From NCBI GenBank assembly GCA_963853835.1, contig OY970823.1, positions 3,800,001 to 3,864,000 of the forward strand: a stretch of DNA of 64,000 nt, written 5' to 3'. The position numbers and the translations under genes are program-made. Source of the stretch: Calendula officinalis (lineage: Eukaryota > Streptophyta > Magnoliopsida > Asterales > Asteraceae). Positions 62,571 to 64,000 of the stretch are shown in pieces. A model generated the notes under the pieces. The model was not told the DNA's origin. It was given only the letters and a program-made list of their open reading frames with translations, and made no database searches. Within the stretch, counting starts at the first letter, position 1. Every line of letters starts with the position of its first letter.

Positions 62571-64000
62571 TTAATCAAGTTTCTTCTGTTCTTCATTCTT
62601 CTCAGCTTGTTCTTTAGCTCTTCTTTGTCTGCCTTCAATGGTTCTTTGATTTTGCAGCTTTCTTTGAGCAATAATGTACTTGCTGTTTCTTTTGATAAAA
62701 TAATTCAGTTTTTCATGAAACATTACCGCATCATAGGGTTTTATCATTGTGTTTGTGTATAACTGATACATTGTCTCTTCAGAATGTGGATATTCTTTTT
62801 CATATAAGTATAATTCACAGTTTAGCTTGATCTTTCAAAGAAGTACATGTTCACCGTGGGAAGCACATTCCAAGCATACACATTTTCTTTGTTTGAGAAT
62901 ATTTCAGGATATTTGTCTGGATAAAATGCAGCATCAATCATTTTGGTTAAGTATCCAGCTCCTGAATTCTTCCATGACTTCTTTGTCATTCTTGGTTTGC
63001 CTATTATCAGGACTTTAATGATATCAGCTCTACTACAAGACATAACTAATGGTTTCCATCCAGTGAATCTCTGAACTGATTTGTCTTTTCTTATGATTTC
63101 AATAGCATCACCAACCATCCTCCAATTTATGATTGAATTATCTTCAATAGGAACAACATGAGTATCAAAGACCTGTATTTCTTGTTTTCTTTTCTTTCTT
63201 TGTTCAGTTTCAGGTTCAGCTCCTTTCCTTTTCTTAGGACGTATTGACGGTTCACCAGTTATTGGTGTTCTAGAGAGGATTATTGTGGGATCTATTTCAA
63301 CTAATACTTTTTCCTTTTCAGCTTCAACTTCCATTTCTGCTAGTTTTTTTCATTTTGGCAGTACAATATTTGTCTACTATTGTCATCATTTTCATTCTGC
63401 CAAAAGATTTAGCACTGTGCCCTTTTGACTTTAAAAAGTCAATCATCTTATTTTTCTGTTCAAATACATCATCTGGTAGATCAGCCTTTTCTCTTTTACA
63501 TTCAGCTACAAGGTCTTCAAGACAATTTAAGTGTTCTTCTTCTATCTTTCTTTGTCTTTCAAATTCTGCTTTTTGACCTTCTACCAGATATCCTTCTATC
63601 TGTGGAATTTGTACTTCAGCTTCTTGAGTTTCAGGGTTGTTTAATTTTTCTTTTTCAGCCTTTTTCTTGTCTTCAAGAGCTTGAGTCTTAGCCACTTTTC
63701 TCAAATACCTTATCCTGTTCACCTTCCATTTATCTTGTTTAGTAGGTCTGACATGGTTCATTTTGTTTACCATGTAGTGACCTAAGGCTCTGTTTGGATA
63801 ATCATCATCAAACTTCTCTTTTCCTTTTCCAATACAGGCTGCTAGTGGAGGTGGAGTGTACTTCATATCAAGAACAAGAATGAACACAATTGATGGAGAG
63901 AATAAATGAATTTTATTCTCTGGAAGTATTTTGGGGTGTGGGGGAAGTTCACATTCATCAACTTCATACCAATTAACATTGTCATCAATGTCAGGTATGA
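62571..64000 (-). pseudogene. 3' ORF of element G, C-terminal part, two frameshifts
   Basis: The frame is open from the window edge (64000) to about 63350, includes WYEVDECELPPHPK and RALGHYMVNKMNHVRPTKQD, and then a highly charged coiled coil (KKAEKEKLNNPETQEAEVQ, ECKREKADLPDDVFEQKNKM). A run of seven A residues (plus-strand T run near 63346-63352) shifts it into the next frame (63334 to 62822: basic segment with RPKKRKG and WKPLVMSCSRADI). A second one-base loss near 62815-62822 shifts it into the final frame to 62571, which ends in a Lys/Glu helix. The protein may bind nucleic acid, since it has a nuclear-localisation-like KKRKG block. Its function is unknown. Confidence 0.62.

Larger units (their letters stand above)
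62034..64000 (-). mobile_element. Element G: 3' part of a minus-strand LTR retrotransposon
   Basis: Read on the minus strand, the end of a coding region (to 62571) is followed by a purine tract (62554-62539) and a complete LTR (62538-62034). The flank at 62029-62033 is GATTA, a possible target copy. The rest lies beyond the window. The ORF is of the lysine-rich coiled-coil kind found downstream of pol in related Copia elements. The insertion interrupts the Tekay-like LTR. Confidence 0.75.

Overview
This window is repeat-rich plant nuclear DNA, from a eudicot and possibly Asteraceae. The lineage guess rests on the style of the Athila and Copia proteins and is weak. I see no convincing host protein-coding gene. 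Almost every kilobase belongs to transposable elements, many inserted into one another.

Layout from left to right. 1-3617: the 5' part of a minus-strand LTR element (A), whose only visible gene is a protein of the kind that lies downstream of pol in large Copia elements. 3618-about 19500: an old minus-strand element (E) carrying a related 3' ORF. It is split by a gag-only TR-GAG element (6877-15241, TSD GAAAT) and by a small non-coding LTR element (F, 16670-18763). 20047-36365: a decayed minus-strand Helitron with both termini, split by a Ty3/gypsy Athila element (21350-33595). 36366-40614: unassigned DNA and an internally deleted LINE that carries a solo LTR. 40615-48325: a non-autonomous LTR element (element 2, TSD GTAGG) with a coiled-coil, gag-derived ORF and no pol. 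49024-60493: a large, recent Copia element (element 3, TSD AGTTA) with an intact RT/RNase H but a broken gag, a broken integrase and a long 3' ORF with an apparent intron. 60538-62033: a Tekay-like LTR remnant. 62034-64000: the 3' end of another minus-strand element (G) with a coiled-coil 3' ORF.

How they relate. Element 3 and the non-coding element F share the polypurine-tract context, the TATA context and palindromic U3 repeats, so F looks like a parasite of the element 3 family. TR-GAG and element 2 also lack pol and must borrow it. The most unusual signal is a set of element-specific short dyad motifs. ATACTGAG saturates element 3. Variants with compensated arms occur in F, and other words are iterated in A, G and element 2. 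The elements showing this include those with the uncharacterised 3' ORF. I suggest, as inference only, a motif-plus-protein system resembling the sequence-specific anti-silencing known for VANDAL transposons.
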